Shown in pieces: positions 1-9,411 of a DNA stretch of 64,000 nt; position 1 is the first letter of the stretch, and the number at the start of each line of letters is the position of its first letter. The notes beneath the pieces were generated by a model. It saw only the letters and a program-made list of their open reading frames with translations. It was not told the DNA's origin and searched no databases. The stretch covers positions 310,001 through 374,000 of the forward strand of contig NZ_JAHNZT010000003.1 of the NCBI RefSeq assembly GCF_019039035.1, in the 5' to 3' direction. Source of the stretch: Citreicoccus inhibens. Lineage in GTDB: Bacteria; Myxococcota; Myxococcia; Myxococcales; Myxococcaceae. A program made the position numbers and the translations under genes.

Positions 1-36
1 GCGGAGATGTGGGGGGTTGCCATGGATGAGACCTCT

Positions 37-1428
37 TCAGCGCGCGGTCGACAGACCGGCCGTGCCCGCGGCAGGGACCGTCACGGTCGCCGGCGCAACG
101 GGGGTACAGGGAGCAGCGACGGACGGCGTCGTGGCGCCGTCCAAGGAAACCGCGGCCACGGCGGGGGCCTGCGTCGCGGGAGGCATGCGACGCGGCGGCA
201 ACACCATGGCGGGAGGAATGGGGCAGTGCGTGCACGGGCCGCGCAGCGGGATGGTGAGCACCTGACCGATGCGCAGGAAGGTGTTCTTCATGCGGCTGGC
301 CTTCTTGATGCCCGCCACGCTCGAGTTGTAGCGCAGCGCGATCGCCCCCAACGTGTCGCCCGAGCGCACGCGATGCGACAGCATGTTGTGCTCGGGCTGG
401 AGCGCCAGGAGCGGCGCCACCCGGCGCCCCAGCTCCTGCGCGCGCGCGTTGTAGAAGCGCACGTGGAAGTGGTCCCGGTGGTGCCGGGCGTGCTTGAGGA
501 TGGAGGACGGCCCGGCGTTGAACAGCGAGTTCAACCACGCCTTGTCCTCACCGTGCGCCAGCGCGTAGTCGTACAGGACCTTCTGGACCCGCTTGTCCAC
601 GAGGATCATCTGGACGTCGGTGGTCGTCACCAACGTGCGCACCAGCTCCCAGTTCAGGCCCACGTCGATGTAGCGCTCGCGCTCACGGGCCCGCACCGGA
701 TCCACCGTCGGGTAGTAGAAGCCCAGGTCCACGTCCCGGCCGTTCTGGTGGCTCTTGTGCGGACGGATGTAGCCACCCTCCTTCGCGCTCATCGCGTTGA
801 CCCGGATGGGCGGCGCGTTGGGGAAGCGCGAGCGAACGTCGCGGATGACCCCGGACAGCGCATCCACCGTCTCATTGGTGGCCCACGCCAGCTCCGGCGA
901 GACGACAATCCAGTCCTTGCCCTGAGGGAACTGGACGCTGTTCACCATGCGCCCGCTCTCCACGAAGCCCACCGACATGGAGCCCAGCGACGCGGGCTCC
1001 TTCTTCCACTTGTCGGTGAGGTCCGCGTCAGACAACTCCGCCGTGTACACCGGCCCCGCGGGCGCGGTGCTCGTCGCGGTGTCCTGCATCTCGCCGACCT
1101 CGCCGTCGGTCTCGGCGTCCGCGGGAAGGCTCTCGGCGTCATCGTCCTCCTCGGCCAGGGCCTCGGCGGACTCGGTGCACGGAGCCAGGGCGCTGGCGCC
1201 CTCGGGCGGGGCGGGCGTGGCGCTCGCGGCGACGGGGCCACTGGCTGGGCTCGCGGGCGCCGCGGAACCGCTCACGGGCGCGGCGGCTTCGGGCGGAGGC
1301 GCGACGGACTCCGGCGCGGGCGCGGCGGCTTCCGGACGCACGGCGACGGCGGCGGGCGCCGCGACGGGGGAGACGACACGCGCGGCACAGCCCGCGCAGA
1401 CCAAGAGGAGCCAGTAGGGATAACGCAC
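37..1428 (-). CDS. LysM-containing murein endopeptidase (M74, MepA-like) lipoprotein
   Basis: Likely penicillin-insensitive murein DD-endopeptidase cutting peptidoglycan cross-links in the periplasm. The central domain shows the M74 zinc pattern: SHQNGRDVD and, further on, HRDHFHVRF. A C-terminal LysM domain (RSGDTLGAIALRYN) should bind glycan. A long Ala/Pro-rich linker follows a lipoprotein-like start (WLLLVCAGC). I chose the GTG at 1428 because it begins this signal; the frame stays open to 1560 and a GGAGGTGAG sits farther upstream at about 1455-1465, so the start is uncertain. The fusion of M74 with LysM at the C-terminus and a roughly 150-residue low-complexity linker makes it longer than E. 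coli MepA (about 270 aa). It is encoded alone. Confidence 0.85.
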   Translation of the reverse strand: MRYPYWLLLVCAGCAARVVSPVAAPAAVAVRPEAAAPAPESVAPPPEAAAPVSGSAAPASPASGPVAASATPAPPEGASALAPCTESAEALAEEDDDAESLPADAETDGEVGEMQDTATSTAPAGPVYTAELSDADLTDKWKKEPASLGSMSVGFVESGRMVNSVQFPQGKDWIVVSPELAWATNETVDALSGVIRDVRSRFPNAPPIRVNAMSAKEGGYIRPHKSHQNGRDVDLGFYYPTVDPVRARERERYIDVGLNWELVRTLVTTTDVQMILVDKRVQKVLYDYALAHGEDKAWLNSLFNAGPSSILKHARHHRDHFHVRFYNARAQELGRRVAPLLALQPEHNMLSHRVRSGDTLGAIALRYNSSVAGIKKASRMKNTFLRIGQVLTIPLRGPCTHCPIPPAMVLPPRRMPPATQAPAVAAVSLDGATTPSVAAPCTPVAPATVTVPAAGTAGLSTAR

Positions 1429-1597
1429 CGGGGCGCAGGATGGACCGACTTGGCCCTCACCTCCAAGGTTTGAACGCGTTTTTGACTCGCGGTACGGACC
1501 CTGCGCCTGCCCGGTCCCCAGAGCGCCAGGCATCGGCGCGCCAGGGCTCGGGCGTCCCACGGCGGGGATTCAGCGTCCCCGCCGCGTGAGCCAGGGA

Positions 1598-2701
1598 TTA
1601 CGGCAGGCTCGGGTTGTTCTCCGCGAAGTACTCGTGGCTGTCGGCGTTATCGAGCGCCTGGCTCGGATCCGACAGGGCGAGGCTCTGCGCACCGCTCTGG
1701 CCGTAGACCCAGTCATCCGTGCCGGCCGTGGCGGTGAAGTGGCTCATCTCGTGGATGAGCGTGCCGCCCTTGGAATCCGTGCCCGTCATCGGCGCGGACC
1801 AGAACGCCTTGCACACGTAAATCTTGTACGGCTGATTCGGGTAGACGTAGGCGTAGTAGGACTTCTTGCAGCCGCAGTCGACCGTCACCGGCTTGGTGTC
1901 GAACGCGTTCTTGATGGACGTGAAGTGGCTCGCCGCCGTGTTCCAACCGGACGAGGAGAACGCCCCGAACCACGTGGTGTAGCGCGACGTGGCCGACGCG
2001 GGGCCGCCCAGGTAGCTCGTCGCGCCGTTCGCGTACGTCGACGCGGCGTTGACGGCCTGGAGGACCGTGGCCTGCTGGGTGGCGTCGCACTTCGTATAGG
2101 ACACGTTGGCGGTGAGCGCATACACCGGCGCGTCCGCCTCCTGGCGCGCGTTGGCACGGCCGGAGATCCACAGAGCCAGCTCGTTGGACTGGAGCAGCGC
2201 GCCCGCCTTGCCGGAGCCGTGCAGCTTCGAGCGGTCCACGCGGAAGCGCACCACGTAGCGCCCCGTGCGCGACAGATCATAGAGGTCCGAGAGAATCACC
2301 GGCCCCGAGATGGTCTCGCCCGGATGCAGCCGGCGGTAGTCGACCTCGGCGGGCATGGGGCGCTTGTAATGGGGCCCCAGGAACGGCACGGGCTTGCCGT
2401 CGAGCGTCACCTGGAACAGCGGCTCCTCCATGCCATCCAGGGGCATGAACCAGCGCAGCAGATTGACGGGGCGCGGAGAGATGTTGGTGAAGCTCACGGA
2501 CACCTTGACGGCGTCGGCCTGGTCGAAGCTGGGCTGGACCGCGGTCAACACCACCGAGACATCCGAGGACTGCAGTGCCGAGTCGGTCTCGGCCAGCACC
2601 GGTGTGGCGTCGGAGAGTTCCTCGCCGGGTCCACCGCACGCACCAAGCAGCGATACACCGAGGGCCAACCATCCAAGACGATCACGCAGGCTCTTGTTCA
2701 T
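1598..2701 (-). CDS. secreted aspzincin metallopeptidase (M35, peptidyl-Lys type)
   Basis: 367-aa exported zinc peptidase. The active site is the aspzincin signature: HEMSH near the C-terminus followed by GTDDWVYG, in which Asp replaces the usual third His/Glu ligand. This matches the lysine-specific metallo-endopeptidase branch of M35, for which Myxococcus enzymes are known. The start MNKSLRDRLG with a hydrophobic stretch ending LLGACGG suggests a lipoprotein signal; ATG at 2701 is preceded by GGAAG. An N-terminal region of about 190 residues lies between the signal and the catalytic domain and could be a propeptide or Ig-like domain. Activity is inferred from family motifs only. Confidence 0.85.
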   Translation of the reverse strand: MNKSLRDRLGWLALGVSLLGACGGPGEELSDATPVLAETDSALQSSDVSVVLTAVQPSFDQADAVKVSVSFTNISPRPVNLLRWFMPLDGMEEPLFQVTLDGKPVPFLGPHYKRPMPAEVDYRRLHPGETISGPVILSDLYDLSRTGRYVVRFRVDRSKLHGSGKAGALLQSNELALWISGRANARQEADAPVYALTANVSYTKCDATQQATVLQAVNAASTYANGATSYLGGPASATSRYTTWFGAFSSSGWNTAASHFTSIKNAFDTKPVTVDCGCKKSYYAYVYPNQPYKIYVCKAFWSAPMTGTDSKGGTLIHEMSHFTATAGTDDWVYGQSGAQSLALSDPSQALDNADSHEYFAENNPSLP

Positions 2702-2862
2702 GAGAAGCACTTCCTTTGTTGGGGGAACTGTCAGCGAACGTGCCCACCGTGGAATTCGCGCACGTGAGCCAGTCGCGGGCAAGGCCCCTCGCGTTCGTCC
2801 CCCGTGAGCGCGAGGCGCAAATGACACTGCGGGTCCCCTGAGACATCGCACGTGACACTGAC

Positions 2863-3324
2863 TTACTGCCGCGGGGTGACCTCCGGATCCGCGTGCGCCA
2901 GCCGTCGGGTGGCCTGCCGGGGAGAGAGAATGTCGAAGGGGAGCCGCTGGCCACCAGCCATGGATAACAACCGTCTGTCCTTGCTCACCAGCCAGGCCGC
3001 GCCCGAGCGATCCGCCAGCTCCAGGAACTTTTGATCATCCGCGTCACGACAGCGCGGCAGCTCACGGCCCCCCCCGTCCAGCGAGGCCACCCGTGCGAGC
3101 GATTGATAGCGCACCCAGACGGCACGCTGCGCCACCGCGTCCAGCGCGAAGGAAGGATAGGCCAGCACCAGCTCCAGCTCTCTCAACGTGGCGGCGTCCA
3201 CCCACGCGATCAGCGCGCCCTGCTCCAAGGGGGCCCTCAGCGGGCGAGCCCATGCGTCATCGAAGACAAACAGGTCCAACACGACGTTGGTATCGAGCAC
3301 GACGGAGCGCGGCGTGGCGGGCAA
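2863..3324 (-). CDS. PIN-domain protein (putative toxin RNase)
   Basis: 153-aa PIN-domain protein, a magnesium-dependent ribonuclease fold. The four acidic positions are visible: VVLDTNVV near the N-terminus, LRELEL, CRDADDQKF and LVSKDRRL. I chose the TTG at 3324 because AGGAAGGA lies 6 nt upstream and it directly precedes the conserved start (LPATPRSVVLDTN); the frame stays open upstream but without a better start. No small antitoxin gene is adjacent: the neighbours are an M35 peptidase and an opposite-strand gene. It may be an orphan, or a PIN protein of the type annotated as putative toxin-antitoxin component. Confidence 0.75.
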   Translation of the reverse strand: MPATPRSVVLDTNVVLDLFVFDDAWARPLRAPLEQGALIAWVDAATLRELELVLAYPSFALDAVAQRAVWVRYQSLARVASLDGGGRELPRCRDADDQKFLELADRSGAAWLVSKDRRLLSMAGGQRLPFDILSPRQATRRLAHADPEVTPRQ

Positions 3325-3521
3325 GCGACGTCCTTCCTCATCCGCCTCGCGAGTTCGAGACGTCCCGGGCACCCCCGGCGCCGCGCAAGTGTAGACACCG
3401 TCCTGGGTAGACGCGACCCCTCCCTGAAGGGCCACGGCGGCGTCGATGCGCGAACGAGGGGCCCGGGGCATCCTGTGGGCTGGCGGTGGCGCCGCGAGGC
3501 CTCGCCGGTATCGAGGGAGTC

Positions 3522-3860
3522 ATGACCGCACCCGTCAGCCTCGACGACGCGCAACGCGTGGCCCAGGTCCGCACGCTCGCGGATGCGATCCGCCTCGCGC
3601 TGGCCACGGGGCGGAACCTCGCGCGCACCGCGACGAACGAGTACCGGGTGGAGACGTGGCGCACGGAGGAGGATGCCGCGCAGGCCGCGCGGGTGGCGGT
3701 GCGCGCCTCGCTGCGAGAGGACGGCAGCCTCGTGCTCCATGCCTCGCGGGGCGCGAACGAGGGGGTGCCCCCCGCGCTTCCCTTGGTGGTGTTCGCGTGG
3801 GGCGAGCAGGAGGCCCCGCCCTCGGGAGGCACGCCGATGCCCCCCCGAGCTTCCCACTGA
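3522..3860 (+). CDS. small hypothetical protein
   Basis: 112-aa protein of unknown function (MTAPVSLDDAQRVAQVRTL...). ATG at 3522 follows GAGGGAG, so this start is preferred over 3486. It has no signal peptide or membrane segment; it is mostly helical at the N-terminus and Pro-rich at the C-terminus. It is divergent from the PIN gene and its stop lies 1 nt from the stop of the convergent subtilisin gene. Confidence 0.6.
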   Translation: MTAPVSLDDAQRVAQVRTLADAIRLALATGRNLARTATNEYRVETWRTEEDAAQAARVAVRASLREDGSLVLHASRGANEGVPPALPLVVFAWGEQEAPPSGGTPMPPRASH

Positions 3861-3861
3861 G

Positions 3862-5142
3862 CTACTCAGCGCCCTGACGGACCGTGGGCTGCACGGGCGA
3901 GATGAACCCCGAGAACGCCATCCGCGTGGGCGAGCAGCGCCCCGCATGGCTCACCTTGTCCGGCGTGGCGTTGTCCACCAGCGCGCGCGCCACCGCCTCG
4001 GGCGAGGCCGTGGGGTTGGCCTCCAGGTAGAGCGCCACGGCGCCCGTGACATGCGGGCTCGCCATGGACGTGCCGCTCAGGACCTGCGTGGCCGAGTCGT
4101 CTGTCATCCACGCGGACACGATGCCCTCGCCGGGCGCGAAGAGGTCCACGCACTGGCCATAGTTGGAGAACGAGGCGCGCGCGTCGCCCACGTTGGTGGC
4201 GCCCACGCTCAGCACCTCATCGACACGCGCCGGAGAGTGCAGACAGGCGTCCTCGCTCTCGTTGCCCGCCGCCACCACGAACGTGACACCCGAGCGGACG
4301 GCGCGGCGCACCGCCTCGTCCAGGACCGCGTCCACCGGCCCCCCCAGGCTCATGTTCGCCACCGCGGGGGACTGATGGTGCGCCGCGACCCAATCCACGC
4401 CCGCCACCACGCCCGCCGTGGTGCCGCCGCCCGTGCAGCCGAGCACCCGCACCGCGTGGAGCTGCGCGTCCTTCGCCATGCCATACACGCGCCCGCCCAC
4501 CGTGGCGGCGACATGCGTGCCGTGGCCGTGACAGTCGATGCCCTTGCCGCCCACCTCCGCGGAATCGAACGGCGCGTCGGCGCGTCCACCGAACTCCCGA
4601 TGCGTGGGACGGATGCCCGTATCCAGCAGGTACACGTGCACGCCGCGCCCGCTCCGGCGATAGAGGTAGTGCTGATCCAACGGGAGGTCGCGCTGATCCA
4701 TGCGGTCGATTCCCCACGTGGCGCCCGTCTGCGTCTCCTCCAACCGCAGCACGCCGTTCTCCTGCACGAGCGCGACCTCCGGCGCCGCGGCCATGGCCCG
4801 AGCCTGCGCCTCGGTCATGCGGCTGGCGAAGCCGCGCAGCGCGCTCGCATAGACCTGGAACGGAGTGCCGCCATGGCGCGCGGAGAGCTGCGCGACGCTC
4901 GCGGAGACCTCCTGCGCGGACAGCCCTCGCGCGGGCTCGGCGAGCACGACGACATACTCACCGGGGACCTTCCGCGCGACGGTGATGAACTTCTCGCGCG
5001 TCGCGGCGGGGCCGGCCAGCGAGGCGCGACACGGGGTCTCCTCGGGCGGGGTGGGGGGCGGTGAGTGCGACGTGCGACACGCCGCGCCCACGGCCAGGGA
5101 CACGACGCAGACGAACACCCGCGACAGCGACGGTGGCGACAT
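3862..5142 (-). CDS. secreted subtilisin-like serine protease (S8, proteinase K type)
   Basis: 426-aa S8 protease. An N-terminal signal with a lipoprotein-like Cys (AVGAACRTS) is followed by an inhibitor-I9 propeptide (VPGEYVVVL...). The catalytic domain carries Asp in YLLDTGIRPTHREF, His in CHGHGTHVAATV and Ser in LSGTSMASPHVTG, with the oxyanion Asn in VVAAGNESED. The closest family is the fungal/bacterial proteinase K branch. ATG at 5142 is preceded by GGGGAA. It is probably autoprocessed and secreted as part of predatory or nutritional proteolysis. Confidence 0.92.
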   Translation of the reverse strand: MSPPSLSRVFVCVVSLAVGAACRTSHSPPPTPPEETPCRASLAGPAATREKFITVARKVPGEYVVVLAEPARGLSAQEVSASVAQLSARHGGTPFQVYASALRGFASRMTEAQARAMAAAPEVALVQENGVLRLEETQTGATWGIDRMDQRDLPLDQHYLYRRSGRGVHVYLLDTGIRPTHREFGGRADAPFDSAEVGGKGIDCHGHGTHVAATVGGRVYGMAKDAQLHAVRVLGCTGGGTTAGVVAGVDWVAAHHQSPAVANMSLGGPVDAVLDEAVRRAVRSGVTFVVAAGNESEDACLHSPARVDEVLSVGATNVGDARASFSNYGQCVDLFAPGEGIVSAWMTDDSATQVLSGTSMASPHVTGAVALYLEANPTASPEAVARALVDNATPDKVSHAGRCSPTRMAFSGFISPVQPTVRQGAE

Positions 5143-5264
5143 GGATTCCCCCGAGGTGAAGGTGCCGCAGGAGCGCGCGGCACTCGCACCATTCCAGCAC
5201 GCCGCGCCGTCGCGGGGAGCGCCCGGCACTCCCGGGCCGGCGAGCGTCGCGCGGTGGGCAGCGG

Positions 5265-6815
5265 CTACTTCGCGGCGGGCTTCGCGACGCGGTCCGCCAG
5301 GAACGTCGCCTGCCGACGCGCCAGGTTCCACTCCCGCCACGCGCTCTCGGGCCCCGCGCCGGGGTGCAGCACGTAGCGGCGGAAGAAGCGCTCCGTCCAC
5401 TCCGGCTCTCGCTCGGACAGCAGCGCCGCCACTTCGGGCGCCGCGTCCGCGGAGAGACCCATGAGGTAGTCCAGGTCCGGCAGCTCCTCCCCCGACACGC
5501 GCGCCAGGTTGTGGCGGACGATGAACGCATCGGGGTTGATGACATTGAGCGCCAGCACCGCACCCAGCGCCGTGACGAACGCGCCCACGGCGAAGCGCTC
5601 GGGTCGCCACCACAGCGTCACCGCGCGCCAGCCCAGCACACCGCCCAGCGCGAACATGAAGACGTGCGTGTAGAGACGAAGCTGCGTGTAGCCGAACGCA
5701 TCCTCGTAGAGCCCCATCCGCTTCACCGCCGAGGCGACGATGACCAGCGTGAGCGCCACCATCACGGACGTCGCGCCGCGGAACAGCAGCTCGGCGGAGC
5801 GCGACTCCCGGCGCGTCCACCGCGCCAGCGCCATCACCAACCCCAGCGTCAGCGTGGAGACGAGCATCAGCTCGGAGAAGCCCTGTCGCGCGTACTGCGC
5901 ATATGTGTACCCGGGCGCCGGCGACGTCGCGTCTCCAATGAACAGGTACATCACCTGGAACGCGGCGAAGACGAGGAACAGCGCGTCCACGGTGAACACG
6001 AGCGTGAGCGCCTCGATGAGCCCCAAGCGCGGCGCGACAGGCGCCTCCTCCTGCTCCCCCAGCTCATCCAGGCTCCGCCGCCGCAGCGCGTGGCCGAGGA
6101 TGCCCGCCGCCACGCACGCCGAGAACACCGTGGCGATGCCCCGCGCCGTCGCCACGGCCACGACCTCCGTCAGCACCTCCGAGGACAGGAGGCGCTCCAC
6201 CGCCGTGCTGAACGCCACATCCGCGGACTCCAACAGGACGCCGAACACGAAGAGCACCGGGACCGCGAGCAGCAGGCCCCGCGCGAGCGCCTTCAAGCCA
6301 ACGGCGTGCTGCCGTACGCCCTGGAGATTCACGCCGTCACGCAGCAGCACCTGCGGATAGCGCAGGGGCTGCACCGAGGCGTTCAGCACCACGCGCGGGT
6401 AGCCCATCAATCCCAGCCGCGCCACGCGCCCCGCCGCCCAGAAGTGCGTCAGCAACATCATCAACACGGCCGAGGTCAACACGTTCACCCCCGTCAGCCA
6501 GTCGCTGTCCCGCACCGCGACGAACCCCGACACCACCACCAGCGGCACGATGAGCCAGGCGTTCGGCCGCGCGCGCTCCCACCCTTCCCGGCCCCCCATC
6601 CACAGCAAGGCCCCCAGCACGACGAGCACCACCAGCGGGAAGGACACGCCCCACATCCCGGGCTGATACAGCAGGGCCTGCGTCGCGTACCCCACCGCCA
6701 ACGCGGCGACCAGCATGCGGCGGGGCTTCGTCACCGAGGGCAGCCACGACGACGGGGAGCGGTGGGCGGAGAGGACCTTGTACGGCTCGGGCGAAGACGA
6801 AGCGGAAACGGACAT
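5265..6815 (-). CDS. DUF4153/DUF4173 polytopic membrane protein
   Basis: 516-aa integral membrane protein with about 10-12 hydrophobic segments and a soluble C-terminal tail (from WTERFFRRY onwards). It matches the DUF4173 proteins common in myxobacteria and actinobacteria; the molecular function is unknown. ATG at 6815 is preceded by GAGGTG about 8 nt upstream. It is separated by about 120 nt from the subtilisin gene and diverges from the amylase gene. Confidence 0.75.
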   Translation of the reverse strand: MSVSASSSPEPYKVLSAHRSPSSWLPSVTKPRRMLVAALAVGYATQALLYQPGMWGVSFPLVVLVVLGALLWMGGREGWERARPNAWLIVPLVVVSGFVAVRDSDWLTGVNVLTSAVLMMLLTHFWAAGRVARLGLMGYPRVVLNASVQPLRYPQVLLRDGVNLQGVRQHAVGLKALARGLLLAVPVLFVFGVLLESADVAFSTAVERLLSSEVLTEVVAVATARGIATVFSACVAAGILGHALRRRSLDELGEQEEAPVAPRLGLIEALTLVFTVDALFLVFAAFQVMYLFIGDATSPAPGYTYAQYARQGFSELMLVSTLTLGLVMALARWTRRESRSAELLFRGATSVMVALTLVIVASAVKRMGLYEDAFGYTQLRLYTHVFMFALGGVLGWRAVTLWWRPERFAVGAFVTALGAVLALNVINPDAFIVRHNLARVSGEELPDLDYLMGLSADAAPEVAALLSEREPEWTERFFRRYVLHPGAGPESAWREWNLARRQATFLADRVAKPAAK

Positions 6816-7049
6816 GGCGGCGCACCTCGGGGCCGCGCGCTCGGCGCGGCAACGACCGCCACCATGCCCAGTGCGCGGGCCCGGGCTCGAACCGAGCGGC
6901 CGAGCGGTCGGGGCGATGTCCTGAACGGCTCCGGTCCACCCCTGGCCGGCCCCCGCCCGGCAAGCCGCCAACGATTTACAACTTGAACAACGTGATTTTC
7001 TTGAAAACGAGCGATACGTCCCGCGCGCCTCTCAACGTGGGAGTCGTTC

Positions 7050-8327
7050 ATGGACAAGAAGCGAGTGATGCATCGGGCGTGGGCGGTGGGGGTGTCGCTG
7101 TGCGCCGGGTTGTTCGCGGGGTTGTTCGCCGTATCCGCCAGCGCGGGCGAGTTGGATGGCAACAGCAGCGCGGTGATGCTGCAGGGCTTCCACTGGCGCT
7201 CGCAGGAGACGAAGCCGTGGTGGAACGTCATCCAGTCCAATGCCGCGAGCATCGCGGCGGGCGGCTTCACGATGGTGTGGCTGCCGCCGTCGGGTGACGC
7301 GGCCTCGCTGGAGGGCTACCTGCCGCGCCGGCTCTCGGTGCAGGACAGTGCCTACGGCACCGAGGCCCAGTTGAAGGCCGCCATCGCCGCGCTGCATGGC
7401 CAGGGCGTGCGCGTGCTGGCGGACGTCGTCATCAACCACCGCGTGGGCACCACCGGGTGGGCGGACTTCACCTTCCCCACGTGGGGCTGCAGCGCGGTGG
7501 TGGCCGGGGATGAGTGGACCGGCGCGTGCGGCGGCGCGGACTCCGGCGACGGCTTCAGCGCGGCGCGGGACCTCGACCACAGCAAGACCTTCGTCCAGAC
7601 GGACCTCATCGCGTGGCTCAACTGGATGAAGACGACCATCGGGTACGACGGCTGGCGCTACGACTACGTGAAGGGCTACGCGGGCAGCTACGTGGGCCAG
7701 TACAACGCGGCCACGTCGCCCTACTTCTCCGTGGGCGAGCTGTGGACCGACCTCAACCTGGCCAACCCCGATGCGCACCGTCAGCTCATCATGAACTGGC
7801 TGGACGCCACGGGCGGGCGCTCGGCGGCGTTCGACTTCACCACCAAGGGGCTGCTCCAGCAGGCCGTGCAGTACAACGAGTTCTGGCGCCTCAAGGACAG
7901 CCAGGGCAAGCCCGCGGGCGCGATGGGCTGGTGGCCAGCCAAGACGGTGACGTTCATCGACAACCACGACACCGGCCCCAGCTATCCGAGCGGCGGACAG
8001 AATCACTGGCCGTTCCCCAGCGACAAGGTCATGCAGGGCTACGCCTACATCCTCACCCACCCCGGCGTGCCCACCGTGTACTGGGTGCACTACTACGACT
8101 GGAACCAGGCCGCGGAGATCAACAAGCTCATCCAGGTGCGGCGCGCGAAGGGCGTCACGTCCACGTCGGCCGTGAACATCGTGGCCGCGGACACCAGCCG
8201 CTACGCCGCCATCATCACGGGCAACACTGGCAGCGTGGCGATGAAGATTGGCCCCGGCGCGTGGACGCCCGGCGCGGGCTGGACGCTGGCCACCTCGGGC
8301 AGCAACTACGCTGTCTGGACGCAGTAG
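7050..8327 (+). CDS. secreted alpha-amylase (GH13)
   Basis: 425-aa exported alpha-amylase with a clear signal peptide ending about ASAG (residue 33). GH13 conserved regions are present: DVVINHR (I), GWRYDYVKG with nucleophile Asp205 (II), GELW with acid/base Glu230 (III) and FIDNHD with Asp307 (IV). A C-terminal beta-sheet domain ends the protein. Its short (beta/alpha)8 architecture resembles the plant-type/liquefying amylases. ATG at 7050 follows GGGAG. A strong hairpin lies 24 nt past the stop, so it is likely monocistronic. Confidence 0.93.
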   Translation: MDKKRVMHRAWAVGVSLCAGLFAGLFAVSASAGELDGNSSAVMLQGFHWRSQETKPWWNVIQSNAASIAAGGFTMVWLPPSGDAASLEGYLPRRLSVQDSAYGTEAQLKAAIAALHGQGVRVLADVVINHRVGTTGWADFTFPTWGCSAVVAGDEWTGACGGADSGDGFSAARDLDHSKTFVQTDLIAWLNWMKTTIGYDGWRYDYVKGYAGSYVGQYNAATSPYFSVGELWTDLNLANPDAHRQLIMNWLDATGGRSAAFDFTTKGLLQQAVQYNEFWRLKDSQGKPAGAMGWWPAKTVTFIDNHDTGPSYPSGGQNHWPFPSDKVMQGYAYILTHPGVPTVYWVHYYDWNQAAEINKLIQVRRAKGVTSTSAVNIVAADTSRYAAIITGNTGSVAMKIGPGAWTPGAGWTLATSGSNYAVWTQ

Positions 8328-8350
8328 GCGCGATCCGGAAAGGCCCGGAC

Positions 8351-8378
8351 GCCTCGCGAGCCCCACCGCTCGCGGGGC
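8351..8378 (+). terminator. stem-loop after amylase gene
   Basis: An 11-bp stem (one T-G wobble) with a CCCACC loop starts 24 nt after the amylase stop. There is no U-tract, as is usual in this GC range, so intrinsic termination is inferred. Confidence 0.5.
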
Positions 8379-8427
8379 GCCCGCGGCGAGCCGGGGCCCG
8401 GGACGCGGGTGCTACGCTGCCGGCCCC

Positions 8428-9396
8428 ATGGCTCGTCTCCTGTATCGCGTCGGCGCGTGGTTCGGACTCCTTCTCGCCGCGGCGGGATGCGACGGGCGCT
8501 CCATCGCCCGTGAGCCAGAGGACGTGGTGGACCCGTGCGCCGTCGAGGCGTGCCCTCCAGCGACGAAGCCCGTCGCCCGCGAGGACGTGGTCCGCATCGC
8601 CGCCTTCAACGTGCACCGCCTGTTCGACACGGTGTGTGACTCCGGCGCGTGCGGCGGCTCGAACTACGAGGCCCTGCCCTCCCCCGAGGCCTTCGCGCTC
8701 CAGGTGCAGCAGCTCGCGACCGCCATCGCCTCGCTCGACGCGGACATCGTGATGCTGGAGGAGGTGGAGACGCAGGCCTCTCTGGACGCGCTCCAGGGCC
8801 TGCTGCCGCGCTTCCCGCACGCGGTGCTCGGCGAGACGGGGGCACCGGCCTCCGTGGACGTCGCGGTGCTCTCCGCGTTCCCCATCACCGGCGTGAAGAG
8901 TCACTACCGGGAGGTGCTCACCCGTCCGGATGGCTCGTCGACGCGCTTCTCGCGCGACCTGCTGGAGGTCCACGTGAGCGCGAAGGGCGGCGAGGCCATC
9001 GTGTTCGCGGCGCACTTCCGCTCGAAGGTCAGCGACGATCCCGGCCGCCGCGAAGCCGAGGCGAATGGCGCGCGCACCCTCGTCTCCGCCGCGGCCACCG
9101 CGGCGCCGCAAGCGCTGGTGGTGCTCGGCGGGGACCTCAACGACGTGCCCGGCTCACCGCCGCTCGTGGCGCTGGAGGCCGGGGGCGCGCTGTCACGCGT
9201 CGCCGCGGACAGGCCCAGCGGAGACACGTGGACGTACGCCTACAACGGGCAATTGCAGGCCATCGACCACCTGTACCTGGCGCGCGGCGGCGGCACGTAC
9301 GTGCCCGGCTCGTTCCGCGTGGCGCGCGACCGGACCGGCCTGGGTGGCTCGGACCACGGCGCCGTGTTCGCGGACTTCCAGTACGCGGCGCCCTGA
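8428..9396 (+). CDS. endonuclease/exonuclease/phosphatase-family lipoprotein
   Basis: 322-aa lipoprotein: a hydrophobic N-terminus ending LLAAAGCDG gives a good lipobox. The body is an EEP (DNase I-like) fold with AAFNVHRLFD, MLEEVET (metal-binding Glu), VVLGGDLNDVPGS and a final GGSDHGAVFADF carrying the catalytic His. The substrate could be nucleic acid or a phosphodiester/lipid. It is monocistronic and convergent with the following membrane transferase gene (15-nt gap). Confidence 0.85.
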   Translation: MARLLYRVGAWFGLLLAAAGCDGRSIAREPEDVVDPCAVEACPPATKPVAREDVVRIAAFNVHRLFDTVCDSGACGGSNYEALPSPEAFALQVQQLATAIASLDADIVMLEEVETQASLDALQGLLPRFPHAVLGETGAPASVDVAVLSAFPITGVKSHYREVLTRPDGSSTRFSRDLLEVHVSAKGGEAIVFAAHFRSKVSDDPGRREAEANGARTLVSAAATAAPQALVVLGGDLNDVPGSPPLVALEAGGALSRVAADRPSGDTWTYAYNGQLQAIDHLYLARGGGTYVPGSFRVARDRTGLGGSDHGAVFADFQYAAP

Positions 9397-9411
9397 GGCG
9401 GGCCGCGTCGC

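Noticed and set aside
7-1473. 488-codon plus-strand frame opposite the murein endopeptidase
   Set aside because: Arg/His-rich shadow of a gene with clear zinc motifs and a LysM domain.
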